From: Pyropia yezoensis
Lineage: Eukaryota > Rhodophyta > Bangiophyceae > Bangiales > Bangiaceae
Length of the DNA stretch: 64,000 nt
Reading direction: 5' to 3'
Assembly: GCA_009829735.1 (NCBI GenBank)
Contig: CM020618.1
Span: 43,228,878-43,292,877, forward strand
In this document: piece after piece, positions 17,816 through 27,999 of the stretch
How the letters are laid out: each line of letters begins with the position of its first letter
How positions within the stretch are numbered: position 1 is the first letter of the stretch
Notes under the pieces: generated by a model
Databases searched by the model: none
What the model was told of the DNA's origin: nothing
Seen by the model: only the letters and a program-made list of their open reading frames with translations
Translations under genes and position numbers: made by a program

Positions 17816-18758
17816 AGGTGAGGAAGGGCGTTGGGAGGCGGGGGGCTGATGGGGATGGACGGGTGAACTGGGAAACAAGGCTCAGGAGCTGCAGGGGCAG
17901 CGGAAGGGGGATGGCGAGGGCTGGGGAGGGGTTTTCGGCAGGTCTCACCTTCTCGCCGCGGCCGCCTTAAATTTTTCTTTTTTTCTTCGGCTGATTTTGC
18001 CCTGGGCTCGTGGTGGGGTCAAGCTGTTGTGACGATCAGCCGCCTACGCCGCCCGCCAGTCCCCGCACGACATGAAGCAGTGGGTCATGCGTCTGCGAGC
18101 AAAAACGTGATATGGGGAGGAGGGGGAAGCGGGATGGGCACTGCCCGACCGTCGCTTTGGACACGAAGGAGTTGCGTGGCCACGAGGGGGCCCTTTTTCC
18201 ACGTCCTGCTCTCCCCTGTCCCGCGCGCACGTCTTTTGCTCGCGATGCCCTGCCAGCGTGCTCGTGGTCAAGGCAGCAGATGGCCAGCGGTGGCGGAGGG
18301 GGGCCCTCCATGCCTCCTCCATGCCGCTTCGACACCGCGGTCGCTGCCATATGGGAAAGAATCCGCTGGCACCACAGGGTCGGTTGTGCCCTAGGACGGC
18401 CATGCGACAGTACTGACATAGAGGGCGGTCGTAGTGGCGTCGGTGGGGGCTGTTGGGAGCAGCGGTTGAGGTGGAAGCTCGGTGACGGCATGCTGGGTCG
18501 CGTGCAGATGGGGGCGGCGACTGAAGAGGTGGTAATGTACCCGGCCGCCGCCTGCCCGTTTTCCCCGAAGAACCCATCGCCCACGTCGCAGGTCGCCGTC
18601 GGCCAGTAAAGCGGCGCTGGAACACCCCAAGGCAGAACTATGTGTCAATGATCAACTGCTTTTCGCCCGCTCCGACACGATCACCGCTTAGCTGCCTTCC
18701 GTCGCCCCCCCGCCCTCAATCCCTACAGCAGTGCCTATGCTCTCAATCCCTACGCAGG
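17816..18758. other. Second copy of intergenic region
   Basis: Duplicate of 2185-3133 with homopolymer indels. No additional feature seen. Confidence 0.6.
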
Positions 18759-20028
18759 TCAGGGGAACTCGCCTTCCAGCAATCCCCGCTCGTCACTCTT
18801 CCCCAAGGAGCGCTTCAGCTGCAGCCGCACCTCCCCTTCCCGCAGGAAGTAGCCAGTCACCAAGAGCCAAAACAGGAGCGACCCCAGCTCTCACCACCCC
18901 ACTCTCCACAATCGCGTCGCCCTTGGCTGGAGGCCCTCCCGCTTGACCACCGCCTCGACAATCTTGCGCATCGCCTCCACCACCTCCTCCCCCGCGTTCG
19001 CGGTGAGGGCCGACAAATTGGCGGGCTCCATGTTGGCCATAAAAGCAATCAGCGGGTTCGAGCCCGCGGAGGTCCGCGTGAGCTCCGAGCGCAAAAGGTC
19101 CACCTCGGACCGCAGCTCTTCAACGTACTCGGAAACGGGCATCTCGCTCGTACTCCCATCGCTGTGGACAAACACCGCAACGCCACCTTCAATGCGGGGT
19201 TTGGACGACGTCTCCGCCCCTGTCCCCGACAGCTGCCTCGACGGGGATGTGAGGACTGGAGCAGGCCGTAGCGGTACTCGGCATTGCGGATGAGGTAGCC
19301 GCTCAGCAGCAGGGAGCTCATCAGCTGCACCAGGTTGGCTGTCGCCGTCCGTACGCTCGTCTGGAACGCGTGTGCGGGGAGGGAGCCGAGCATAGAGGGT
19401 GAGCGTCTGACGCATGGCGGCCTGCACTTCCGGCGGGCAGTCTCCTTGAAGCGGCGCATCAGCTCAGGGGGGGGGACGGACTGGACAAACTTGACGAGCT
19501 CGTTGGATTCCTCGGTGGCTCCCCAGAGGAAGCACCCGACCCACCCGCCAGCCGAGACAGTCGTGCCAGCGCCGATGACACGGACGGGGCGGGGGTGTCG
19601 TTGACCAGAAACTCCGAGTCCCCGCGACCCGGCTGTCACTGCGCCCGTCCAGGGAGGCGGGGTAGGCCGACAGCTCGTCCGAATCATAGTCGCTGTCGCT
19701 GTCGCTACTCCCCGCCACTCCGGGCGGTGTCGACGAGGCGTCATCCACGTCCATGACCGGGTCGTCCCCCCGACGCCGCATCGGACGCCCGCATCGGCAG
19801 CCGCGTCGGCGTCTGTCCCGTCAGGCCCACCCGCCGCGGGGTCCTTAGCGTGCTTCCATCCGATGCCCGCATGAAGAGGGTCGGCACCCGACGGAGGGGC
19901 GTCGCCACGGGCAGCCGCAGGGCGCGCGACCGTCCGCCGCCAAGGCGGCGGCGGTAGACGGCGGCGGCCGGCCGCCGGCCACCGCCGGCGCGCAGCGCTG
20001 GAGCGCCGACGCACACAAAGGCGGCCAT
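18759..20028 (-). pseudogene. Second copy of DUF760 gene, frameshifted
   Basis: Corresponds to 3134-4402 with several compensating one-base insertions and deletions (net +1), which fragment the frame; the core around SSLLLSGYLIRNAEYRYGL stays recognisable. Interpreted as sequence error in a redundant contig; true decay cannot be excluded. Confidence 0.7.
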
Positions 20029-20547
20029 GGGGCACAGAGAGGGGAGAACGACAGGGAAAAAACGGAGGCGGGGAAGGTGAGGGGTAGGGGAGAAGGGAGC
20101 TCGCGCGAAGGAAGCCACGGCGTCGAGGGGAAAAAGAAAAGTCCCGGTTCGCGTCGTCAACGGCTGTGCGACGCGCAAGTGGAGCGCGAGATGCGAGATG
20201 CTCCCCGCCCGCCGACAGCCATGCGCGCACGCTGGCCGGTGGCCCTGGCTGCCGCCGCCAAGTGGCCCGCCATCTAGCACCTGGCCAATCAGCGGTGGGG
20301 ACCGGCTTGTCGAAAGTGCCAGCACCACTGATTGGGTTGACCAAGGTCTGAAGGATGCCAAACCCCGCAAGCCGCCGAACACTGGACCATACAAGTCCTC
20401 GTGGCACCACAAGTAGGGGTTGCTGTGACTTGGCTCTCATTGGAAACTCCAACACCGGTGTGTGCTAAATCAACCTGTCTAATTTTGTAGACTGGTTCAA
20501 CTTTGGCCGATGCAATGGTGTGTTGTGGTGACGTCTAAGTATCTGAA

Positions 20548-20581
20548 CGTATCCAGCTCGTTGGGCGGGGTCGCGTGTGCC
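20548..20581. repeat. Repeat B2 of YR element (34 bp)
   Basis: Identical to 30540-30573 (B1) and 4922-4955 (copy 1). Begins with the CGT proposed as crossover. In B1 the same bases encode the last residues of the YR protein (GTRDPAQRAGY). Confidence 0.7.
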
Positions 20582-20825
20582 TTCTGACGCATGTTTGTTC
20601 CAAATCCGGCTCGAACGAACCAGAACCCACGGTTCATGGAGACAAAGAGAGAAAGAGAGAAGCGCAGGTCTGCCAAAGCCTCGACGCGAGAGCGCCGTGC
20701 TCCACATCGCAGACCGGGAAGAAGCAAAGACAAAAAGAAGGGGTTACAACCCTGAGCAATCCCAACAAACAAAGAGGGAAAGGACGGCCGCGAATCCGAC
20801 CGACGAGCAATGGGCGGGAGGGTGG

Positions 20826-21142
20826 GCGCCGCGGTGAGGGGGCGGACGTGCCGGGCTGTGGCCGGCGTGGGGAGGCGCTCCTGGCGGCCCCCTCTTGTGG
20901 CCCTTCGCTCCGCCCCCCTTCCGACGGCCGCTCCCGTCGTGGCCCGCCGCTGCTTCCAGGTGTCGTCGGCTCGTGGGGCCCCCCCACACCCCTTCCCGCG
21001 AGGTGCCAGGCGAGGACGGGCCACGCGGGGTGGGGGTGTGGACGCACCCCCCCCCGCAACACCACCACAGAGACGGTCCCGCCGAGCAGACGGTCCGCGT
21101 GAGGCGGCGGTAGCGAGGAGAGGAATTCCAGATACCCACATG
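20826..21142. repeat. Repeat A2 of YR element (main part)
   Basis: Matches A1 at 49241-49571; the last 14 bp lie beyond gypsy A at 30526-30539. In A1 the sequence runs uninterrupted through the ACATG where gypsy A inserted, so A1 is a natural empty-site control. Confidence 0.8.
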
Positions 21143-21609
21143 TGTGGCAAAAACCACTCGCACACACAGTACCCAAGTTGGGGCGGTGAGCGAGGGCTGC
21201 CTCCCGTGTCGGGGGAACCGGAAGAAGTGCAAGTCGCACACACTCTATCCCTGTTGTGGGGCAATCCCCCACGGACAAACAAGAAGATGGTGTGTGGTCC
21301 AACAGTTTCTTGGTCGGGACGGGGACGCAGGGCCAAGCCCCGCTGTCCCTCCCCTTATCCCCCCAGGGTCCACTCAGAATCTCGCCACTCAGAATCTCCC
21401 ACCCCAGCACCTGCCCACCGGGCCACACGAAAATTCAAGACGATAAATGCAGAAAACCCTCAAATCCAAGTTGGATTTACTACTAAGCTAACTATCCCGA
21501 ACTTAGGGAATATGGACCCAAATGCAGGGGGAGGAACGGACCAGGCTAGTGGCCTGCCGCCCCTTGCATGGCACGTGTTGCCCCCTACCTGGGGGTCAAT
21601 ACTGCCACA
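21143..21609 (-). repeat. Left LTR (sense 3' LTR), gypsy A copy 2
   Basis: 467 bp; one C shorter than its partner at a C run near 21267. Confidence 0.92.
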
Positions 21610-21951
21610 CTCCCCTCTCCTCAGTTCCGACCGACCCGGTCGGCCCTGTGAGGGGGTGCGTAAACGCACGTCTCGGCGTTGGGGGGGGACGTGACTTGCT
21701 GTCCCCCCTTGAGTACGTAACGCGGATGTGGAGGCGGTCACGTTGGCCGCCCCTCTCCTCAAGCTTGCCCACTTGGCAGCTTGCTCTCCTCGGTTCACAC
21801 CTCACCACCACCACCACTTCTCCTTCACCTTACACGGGGCCACCCCACGCTGGGGAGGCCACCCGTTTACCCACGATCCGAGTCCCCCTCAACTCGAGGC
21901 GGGTCTCGTGCCGCGATAGCCAGGACGTCTCTCCCCAACTTGGGGAGAGCC

Positions 21952-23895
21952 ATGGCGACTCCGGGAGTGGAGACGGACTCTCTCGATGAGCGTATGGAGG
22001 ACACCTCCTACGGTGCAGCGCCTGCCGGGACTTCCGGCGGGGGCTCCGCGATCGCTCCGGGGGGTGGGACTCCCGCGTCACCCGGCTTTGGGTTGACGGC
22101 AGGATCTCCCCCGGAGGCGGGACAAGTTGTCCCGCGTGAGGCCTTGGGGCGGTGGTTTTACCCCGCTTGGCCTCTGTATGAGGAGGGGTTGACTGTTCTT
22201 CGCTGTGGCCGACTCGGCGCAGCGATGGGTCGGGTATGGGACCGCCTACGGGAGAAGTATCCCCGTAGGGTCGGGTTCCCTGCCGGCTTCAGGACGGACC
22301 AGTTTGCCTTCCTGGACGACGAGGAGGTCGAGGACGTGCAGCGGGCCAAGGCCATGGTGGACCGCGGGGGAACTATCCCGGGTCCCGGCGACTTGCCGAC
22401 CTTCACTTGGGACGCGGTGGCAACTCGCCCCCCGTACCTTCACGAGGCCGATCCGCACACTCATCACTTTGATGTGCGGATGGAGAAGGACTTCCGGCGA
22501 GGTCCCTACTTGGTGACCTCGGCTCAACTTGAGTTTCCTCAGCAGTCTGCTGCCAGTAAGGAGCAATACTACCCGAAGAAGCCCGAGTGGTGGCCTCAAG
22601 TTGAGGTCCCCTACGGGTTCCCGGCATTGTTGCCACGGTTGCTTGACCACTTCGGCTCCGTCATGTTGACGGCTGGCCCTGATCATCTGGTGTGGGCCAT
22701 GTTGGCCACCCAGTGGCTCCTCGAGGTCATGTCGACCTGGGTGTCATGTGTTCAGCGGCGGGGGATGCTCTGGCATCTCCCCCTCCGGCTCATCCAGGGT
22801 TTGGAACAGCTCACCCCTCAGCTAGTTGCTGAGGGGTGCTCGTCAGGACAACTCACTCTACTTGAGGAGATGCTCCGCCTCCACAAGTTTATCGAGTGGG
22901 AGAGCATTGAGCACAAGTTGCGCCGCCCCACTCGGGGGCCCAAGGACGATGGCGCACTTCGCCAGTTCGTATGGGTCGCTCGTGAACTTCACGACGGCCG
23001 TGTGGTCCTACGAGAGGGGTTGGGCATCGGGGACTACCCGTATGCCCCGGGGGTGGATCGTCACACTGCGCCACCCCCGGACAAGCCCATAGTTATGGCT
23101 GTGCCCTCATATGATGACCATATGACTCAACCTACTGCGGGGGCCCCAAGTCGGGGTCGCAGTTACACCCGGGTACCGCCACCTCGGCGTGCCCCTCCGC
23201 TTCCTCCTGTTCCTTTCCAGCCTCACGGGAACATCCCGATCAGCGTGGCCGTGGAGTCATCCACACCGGTGTCTCCCAACTTGGGGGCCACCCTCCTGAC
23301 GGTATACCCCAAGTTGGTGTTACCGCCCACGCCTCTAACCTCAGAGATGATGATCACCACGTTGGTGCGCACCATTTCCTGGTTGGCCGCGTCGACCGCA
23401 ACCCTCCAAAGTTCCGAGACTCCTCAACTTGAGGAGCGCGTTCGTACTGCGGTGGCGACCGCGAGTTGCGAGTCGGTGGCGGAGTTTATGACGGCCGAGT
23501 TGGCTCGCATTGGGGCTATTATGCCCCAGCCAACCCCACTTGGGCGTGGCAAGCGTCGTGCGAGCCGGGCATACTCGCCTCCTCGCCGTCGTCGCCGTCA
23601 CTCGCGGCGCTCTCCCTCCGTGTCGGAAGACGAGTTGTCTTACTCCGTCTCGGAGTCCTCTACCCCATCGGAGACGGAGTCTGTCCAGCGTCTGCGTCGC
23701 AAACTTGCGCGCAAGACCAGGCAGAAGAGTAGCCACGGTCGGCGCCACTTGCGCGACCGTGAGGGGCGCGACGGTTCCGACTTGGAGCCGCCGCCCCTTC
23801 CAACGAGTGGAGACCGTTATCGGCGTGGGTCTCGCCGCTCGCCTCCACGTGAGGGCGAGGGCCGTGGAGTGGGAGAGTCTAGCATGCGTGCCTAG
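21952..23895 (+). CDS. Antisense accessory protein of gypsy A (aORF-A), copy 2
   Basis: 647 aa with the same sequence as the copy at 6330-8273 as far as I can compare, and intact. That an antisense frame of this length stays open and unchanged in both copies argues that it is translated rather than a chance open frame. Same convergent arrangement with pol. Confidence 0.75.
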   Translation: MATPGVETDSLDERMEDTSYGAAPAGTSGGGSAIAPGGGTPASPGFGLTAGSPPEAGQVVPREALGRWFYPAWPLYEEGLTVLRCGRLGAAMGRVWDRLREKYPRRVGFPAGFRTDQFAFLDDEEVEDVQRAKAMVDRGGTIPGPGDLPTFTWDAVATRPPYLHEADPHTHHFDVRMEKDFRRGPYLVTSAQLEFPQQSAASKEQYYPKKPEWWPQVEVPYGFPALLPRLLDHFGSVMLTAGPDHLVWAMLATQWLLEVMSTWVSCVQRRGMLWHLPLRLIQGLEQLTPQLVAEGCSSGQLTLLEEMLRLHKFIEWESIEHKLRRPTRGPKDDGALRQFVWVARELHDGRVVLREGLGIGDYPYAPGVDRHTAPPPDKPIVMAVPSYDDHMTQPTAGAPSRGRSYTRVPPPRRAPPLPPVPFQPHGNIPISVAVESSTPVSPNLGATLLTVYPKLVLPPTPLTSEMMITTLVRTISWLAASTATLQSSETPQLEERVRTAVATASCESVAEFMTAELARIGAIMPQPTPLGRGKRRASRAYSPPRRRRRHSRRSPSVSEDELSYSVSESSTPSETESVQRLRRKLARKTRQKSSHGRRHLRDREGRDGSDLEPPPLPTSGDRYRRGSRRSPPREGEGRGVGESSMRA

Positions 23896-24006
23896 TTGGC
23901 AGCTGCCTTTGTTGTGAGAGTGTGAGGGTTAGGGCTGTAGTTTAAAGCCACTCTGCGTACCACTTCGACTTGAAGCACTCTCTTGGCACTGTTGCTCGGC
24001 CTTCCC

Positions 24007-27000
24007 TCACGTTGAGGGAGGGCTGTTAGGGTCTATCTCGTTCCGGGCACAGTACGCCCGGACCTTCTCAGCAGGAAGGTCCTCCACATACTCCCACGTA
24101 TCATCCTTGGCTTTGTAGCCAAACCAACGCACCCTCAACATGAGGCGGTCAGTATCCTCATCCCAGCCGTGGTCGATGAACTTGTCGAACACGTACTCCT
24201 GCGGGCCCTGTTTGGCTGCAGGCAGCGAGGGCAGGCGCCACGTTTTCAAAGCACGCGCCCAAGCTGGGTCGCCTGCAGGCGGTGGTGCAACTTTGACCAC
24301 GTCCTGTCCGTTCACTGTGCGGACCCCATCGTCACTTTCGATGGTGAAGCGCCGCCCATCAGTACGAAGGACCTGGTACGGCCCCTTCGTCTGGAACACC
24401 AACTTACCCCCAGTTGGGGTGTGTGAGTGGACCAATACCCAGTCACCCTGCTCGGGGACATGCTTGGCGTTGCGCACCTTTTTGTCAAAGGTACGCTTGT
24501 AGCGCTTTTGTGCTTTGTCCATCTCAGCCCTGACTTTAGGGATGAGGTTTTCAAGCCTAGCAGCGAACTCCGCCTTACTCTCAGTAGGAGTGGGCGTACT
24601 GCCACCATCCTCCCTAGTTGGGAGCGGCCGCCGCACGGCAATAGACCGCACGCGACGGGGGGTCACAAAAGCGAGGGGTACTTCCCCGGTAGATGAGTGA
24701 ACCTGCGAATTGTAGGCAGTGGTCAGAATAGAAATGTATTGGTCCCACGTCTTCACGTGCTCACTCACATAATGGCGCAGCTGCCTAACAATAGTTTTGT
24801 TGAAGCGCTCCACCTGCCCATTAGTTTGTGGGTGGTAGGGGGTGGCATAGTTTGCCTTAACCCCCAACATATCCAGCACTCCTTGAAACAGTACAGACGC
24901 AAATTGCGGTCCATTGTCCGATAGTGTACTATCCGGAATGCCATACGCGGCAACCCAGTGATCTAGGAAGGCTGACACGACCGACATGGCCGTGATCTCT
25001 GCCAGTGGGATCGCTCGCGTAAGTTTCGTGAAGCGGTCACAGATGACCAGGAGGTACTGGTTGCCCTCCTCGGTCACTGGCAGTGGCCCAAGGATGTCCA
25101 TCGCCAACGCGGCGAAGGGCTCCTTGGCCGGGAACAATAGCATAGCCGTAGTAGGCCGCCGTTCCATCAGACGGTTCTGTGCACAACTTGTGCAGGCAGC
25201 CACCCAACTGTAGATGTCCACCACCATGGACGGCCAGTAGTACCTGGTCCTCAGGGTCTGGTACAGTTTACTAGACCCCAGGTGTCCACCCGTGGGAGCG
25301 TTATGCTCCCTCTCAAGGATACTGTCCTTGAGGGATGCGGGGACGACAAGTTGTTCGGTCCCCTGGAATACCCCCCTCCTCATGAGGAGGCCATCGTCTC
25401 CCAGGAAGAACCGCGTCTCCGCCACTGTATCCAGGGTATCCCTCTGCGACTTGCAGAAGGGATCCTCGGCCTGGGCCTTCACTACTTCGTCCAGGGACAG
25501 GGGCAAGTACTTCTTGTTCCCTGGCGCCTCGGGATTCAACGCCTGACCCGAGCGCGTGACTACCCCCACGATGGGGATGTCCTCATCGACTGGGGTGGTG
25601 TCCAGTCCCTCGGTCGGTACCCGAGAGAGGCCGTCGGCAAGGGCATGTTGCCTGCCAGGTCGGTACTCAATATCAAAGTTGAAGGGTGCAAGTCGCACCC
25701 TCCACCGGTTGAGACGAGTGTTCGTACAGTCCGTCTTGAAGATGAACTGCAACGCGCGGTGGTCACAGCGGATGAGGAACTTCTCACCCTCTAGGTAGTG
25801 ACGAAGTGACGTCACCGCCCATACCACTGCGAGTCCTTCCAACTCGGTGACTCCGTAGTTCTTCTCGGCCGAGTTTAGCCCCTTGCTGAAGTATCCCACC
25901 GGCAAGTACTCCTTGTCCGGCTGTTGCTGAAGCAACACACAACCAAGTTGGTCGTAGCTAGCGTCCACATCCAGGATGTAGTGGCCTCCCAACCTGGGAA
26001 TAGCCAGGATAGGGGGCTTCAGCAGAAGGTCCCGAAGAGTCTCAAAGGATTCCTGCTCCACCCGACTTGGGGGAGGCAGGTTCTTCGGTAGCGTTGAGCT
26101 CACTAACTCATTCAACGGCTTCGCCACTTTGGCGAAGCCCTTAGTGAAACGTCGGTACACGTTACACATCCCGAGGAAGCTCCTCATCTGGGTCTGGGTC
26201 CGGGGGTACTGAGCCTTGCGGATGGCCCTCAAGTTTTTCTCGTTGACACTGAGACGCCCCGGACGGACAACATGTCCCAAGTACTCCACCTCTTGAGTGA
26301 AGAGGTGGCACTTACTCGCCTTCAGTGACACTCCGGCGTCAGCAAGTAGCTTGAACACCTGGCCAAGATGGCCAATGTGTTCCTCCGGACTTCGGGAGAA
26401 CACAATGATATCGTCTAGGTACACGAGACAGATCTGCCACCGTACTCCGGCCAGAATCATGTCCATAGCGCGCTGGAAAGTTGCCGGCGCGTTACACAGG
26501 CCAAACGGTAGGCGCTTGCACTGGTAGGTACCACAGTGACAGGTAAAGGTAGTTTTATGCCTGTCCTCCGGGGCAATGGGAATTTGCCAGTACCCCGCGT
26601 TACAGTCCAGGGTAGAGAACACGTTTGCCTCCCCCAGAGAGTCCAGACAGTCATCCACCCGAGGTAGGGGATAACTATCCTTCACCGTGCTCTCGTTGAG
26701 CTTACGGTAGTCGATACAGAACCGGGGGGTCCCATCAACTTTGGGGACGATCACCACCGGACTCGCCCACTCGGCGTTGCTGGCCTCGATCACATCGAGG
26801 GCCTCCATGCGAGCAACTTGCTCCTTAACGAGGGCCCTTGAACGGGGTCCCCCCCTATACGGTTGTTGGCGTATAGGGGGCGCACCGGGTTTCAACTCGA
26901 TCCGGTGTTGGGTAGCTCTCATGAGTCCCAGTTGACCATCCCACAACTTGTGATATTGGTCCAAGAGGCGTTCAACTTGAACCCTCAACCTGGGTGGAAC

Positions 27001-27990
27001 ACCCTCCATGTTTACCTGGGGCCGAGGAGAGGCGGCCGACTTGGCTTGATGCTTCTCCTTTCCGGACTTCGGGTCGCTACTTGCGCCCGCGCTGAGGGTG
27101 ACCGCTACTACCGGTCCCTCGTGTTGGTCGATATAGCCGAACTTGGCCCCCGACTTGAAGAACTTGGGCGACGAGCTCAGGTTCATCACCTGAATCCTCC
27201 ACGGGACTCCGGCTTTGGAGTCCATCGTGCCAAGGGCAACATGCACTTGGTGCTTGCGAGCAAGACGGGGGTTAGGGTGCACCAACCCGTTCCCCGCATA
27301 ATCAGTTACAACATCCACGTGCGCCACCGAGTTGGGGGGCAACATGACTTTACGGGCTAAACGCAGAGTAGCAGTAAACCCTTCCCTCACAGAACAAACA
27401 GGCTTCGACTGTGAAACTGTCACAGGAGCCACAGACTTTCCCTTACCAAGGATGGGGATAGTCTCCCCATTCATCAACTTGACCCAGTACTCAGGGCCAC
27501 AAATCAAAGGCACTTGTGTTACGACATAAGGGGTACCCAGAAGCAGGGGTACCGATATATTCTCAACTACACCATAGGTCACGTCGACCTCATGGGTCCC
27601 CAACCGAGTTGGTAGGGTCACGGCACCAACGATGGGAAGTACCCCACCATTGATATCGATCAGATGGTCAGCTTTAGACTTCCAGCGTTGGAGCCTCATC
27701 CCCTTTGGTAATAGCGACTTGCGTATCAAGGAGGCTCCTGACCCGGTATCAAGTACGATACGGGCACAACAGGCGCGGCCGGGGGCAAGTTGCACCCGTC
27801 CAGCCACCTGGAAGTTCTCACCCGTCAGCACCGCGATGACCCGACGTGGGTTTACGTTCTTGGGAAGTCCCACCCGAGGTGGGCGGACTCCCTTAGGTCG
27901 CCTCAGTATCCGACACGGTTGGTTCGTCCTCTTGGCCCACTTGGCCGAGGCTGCCGTTGTGAGCTTCGGACGACCAGCTCCAACGGTCAT
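24007..27990 (-). CDS. pol: Pol polyprotein, gypsy A copy 2
   Basis: 1327 aa, intact, with all PR, RT (YLDD), RNase H, integrase HHCC and DDE, and chromodomain residues of copy 1. Differences seen by eye: L37P, V76A, N225D, M445V (numbered from the ATG). Confidence 0.95.
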   Translation of the reverse strand: MTVGAGRPKLTTAASAKWAKRTNQPCRILRRPKGVRPPRVGLPKNVNPRRVIAVLTGENFQVAGRVQLAPGRACCARIVLDTGSGASLIRKSLLPKGMRLQRWKSKADHLIDINGGVLPIVGAVTLPTRLGTHEVDVTYGVVENISVPLLLGTPYVVTQVPLICGPEYWVKLMNGETIPILGKGKSVAPVTVSQSKPVCSVREGFTATLRLARKVMLPPNSVAHVDVVTDYAGNGLVHPNPRLARKHQVHVALGTMDSKAGVPWRIQVMNLSSSPKFFKSGAKFGYIDQHEGPVVAVTLSAGASSDPKSGKEKHQAKSAASPRPQVNMEGVPPRLRVQVERLLDQYHKLWDGQLGLMRATQHRIELKPGAPPIRQQPYRGGPRSRALVKEQVARMEALDVIEASNAEWASPVVIVPKVDGTPRFCIDYRKLNESTVKDSYPLPRVDDCLDSLGEANVFSTLDCNAGYWQIPIAPEDRHKTTFTCHCGTYQCKRLPFGLCNAPATFQRAMDMILAGVRWQICLVYLDDIIVFSRSPEEHIGHLGQVFKLLADAGVSLKASKCHLFTQEVEYLGHVVRPGRLSVNEKNLRAIRKAQYPRTQTQMRSFLGMCNVYRRFTKGFAKVAKPLNELVSSTLPKNLPPPSRVEQESFETLRDLLLKPPILAIPRLGGHYILDVDASYDQLGCVLLQQQPDKEYLPVGYFSKGLNSAEKNYGVTELEGLAVVWAVTSLRHYLEGEKFLIRCDHRALQFIFKTDCTNTRLNRWRVRLAPFNFDIEYRPGRQHALADGLSRVPTEGLDTTPVDEDIPIVGVVTRSGQALNPEAPGNKKYLPLSLDEVVKAQAEDPFCKSQRDTLDTVAETRFFLGDDGLLMRRGVFQGTEQLVVPASLKDSILEREHNAPTGGHLGSSKLYQTLRTRYYWPSMVVDIYSWVAACTSCAQNRLMERRPTTAMLLFPAKEPFAALAMDILGPLPVTEEGNQYLLVICDRFTKLTRAIPLAEITAMSVVSAFLDHWVAAYGIPDSTLSDNGPQFASVLFQGVLDMLGVKANYATPYHPQTNGQVERFNKTIVRQLRHYVSEHVKTWDQYISILTTAYNSQVHSSTGEVPLAFVTPRRVRSIAVRRPLPTREDGGSTPTPTESKAEFAARLENLIPKVRAEMDKAQKRYKRTFDKKVRNAKHVPEQGDWVLVHSHTPTGGKLVFQTKGPYQVLRTDGRRFTIESDDGVRTVNGQDVVKVAPPPAGDPAWARALKTWRLPSLPAAKQGPQEYVFDKFIDHGWDEDTDRLMLRVRWFGYKAKDDTWEYVEDLPAEKVRAYCARNEIDPNSPPST

Positions 27991-27999
27991 TCGTTTCCC
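27954..27999 (-). promoter_or_regulatory. -1 frameshift signal, gypsy A copy 2
   Basis: GGGAAAC at 27993-27999 and the downstream 11-bp stem-loop are the same as in copy 1 (12332-12377). Confidence 0.75.

Noticed and set aside
16416..20028. True pseudogenisation of a recent segmental duplication
   Set aside because: Changes are nearly all one-base indels in homopolymers with almost no substitutions, which matches sequencing error better than neutral decay.
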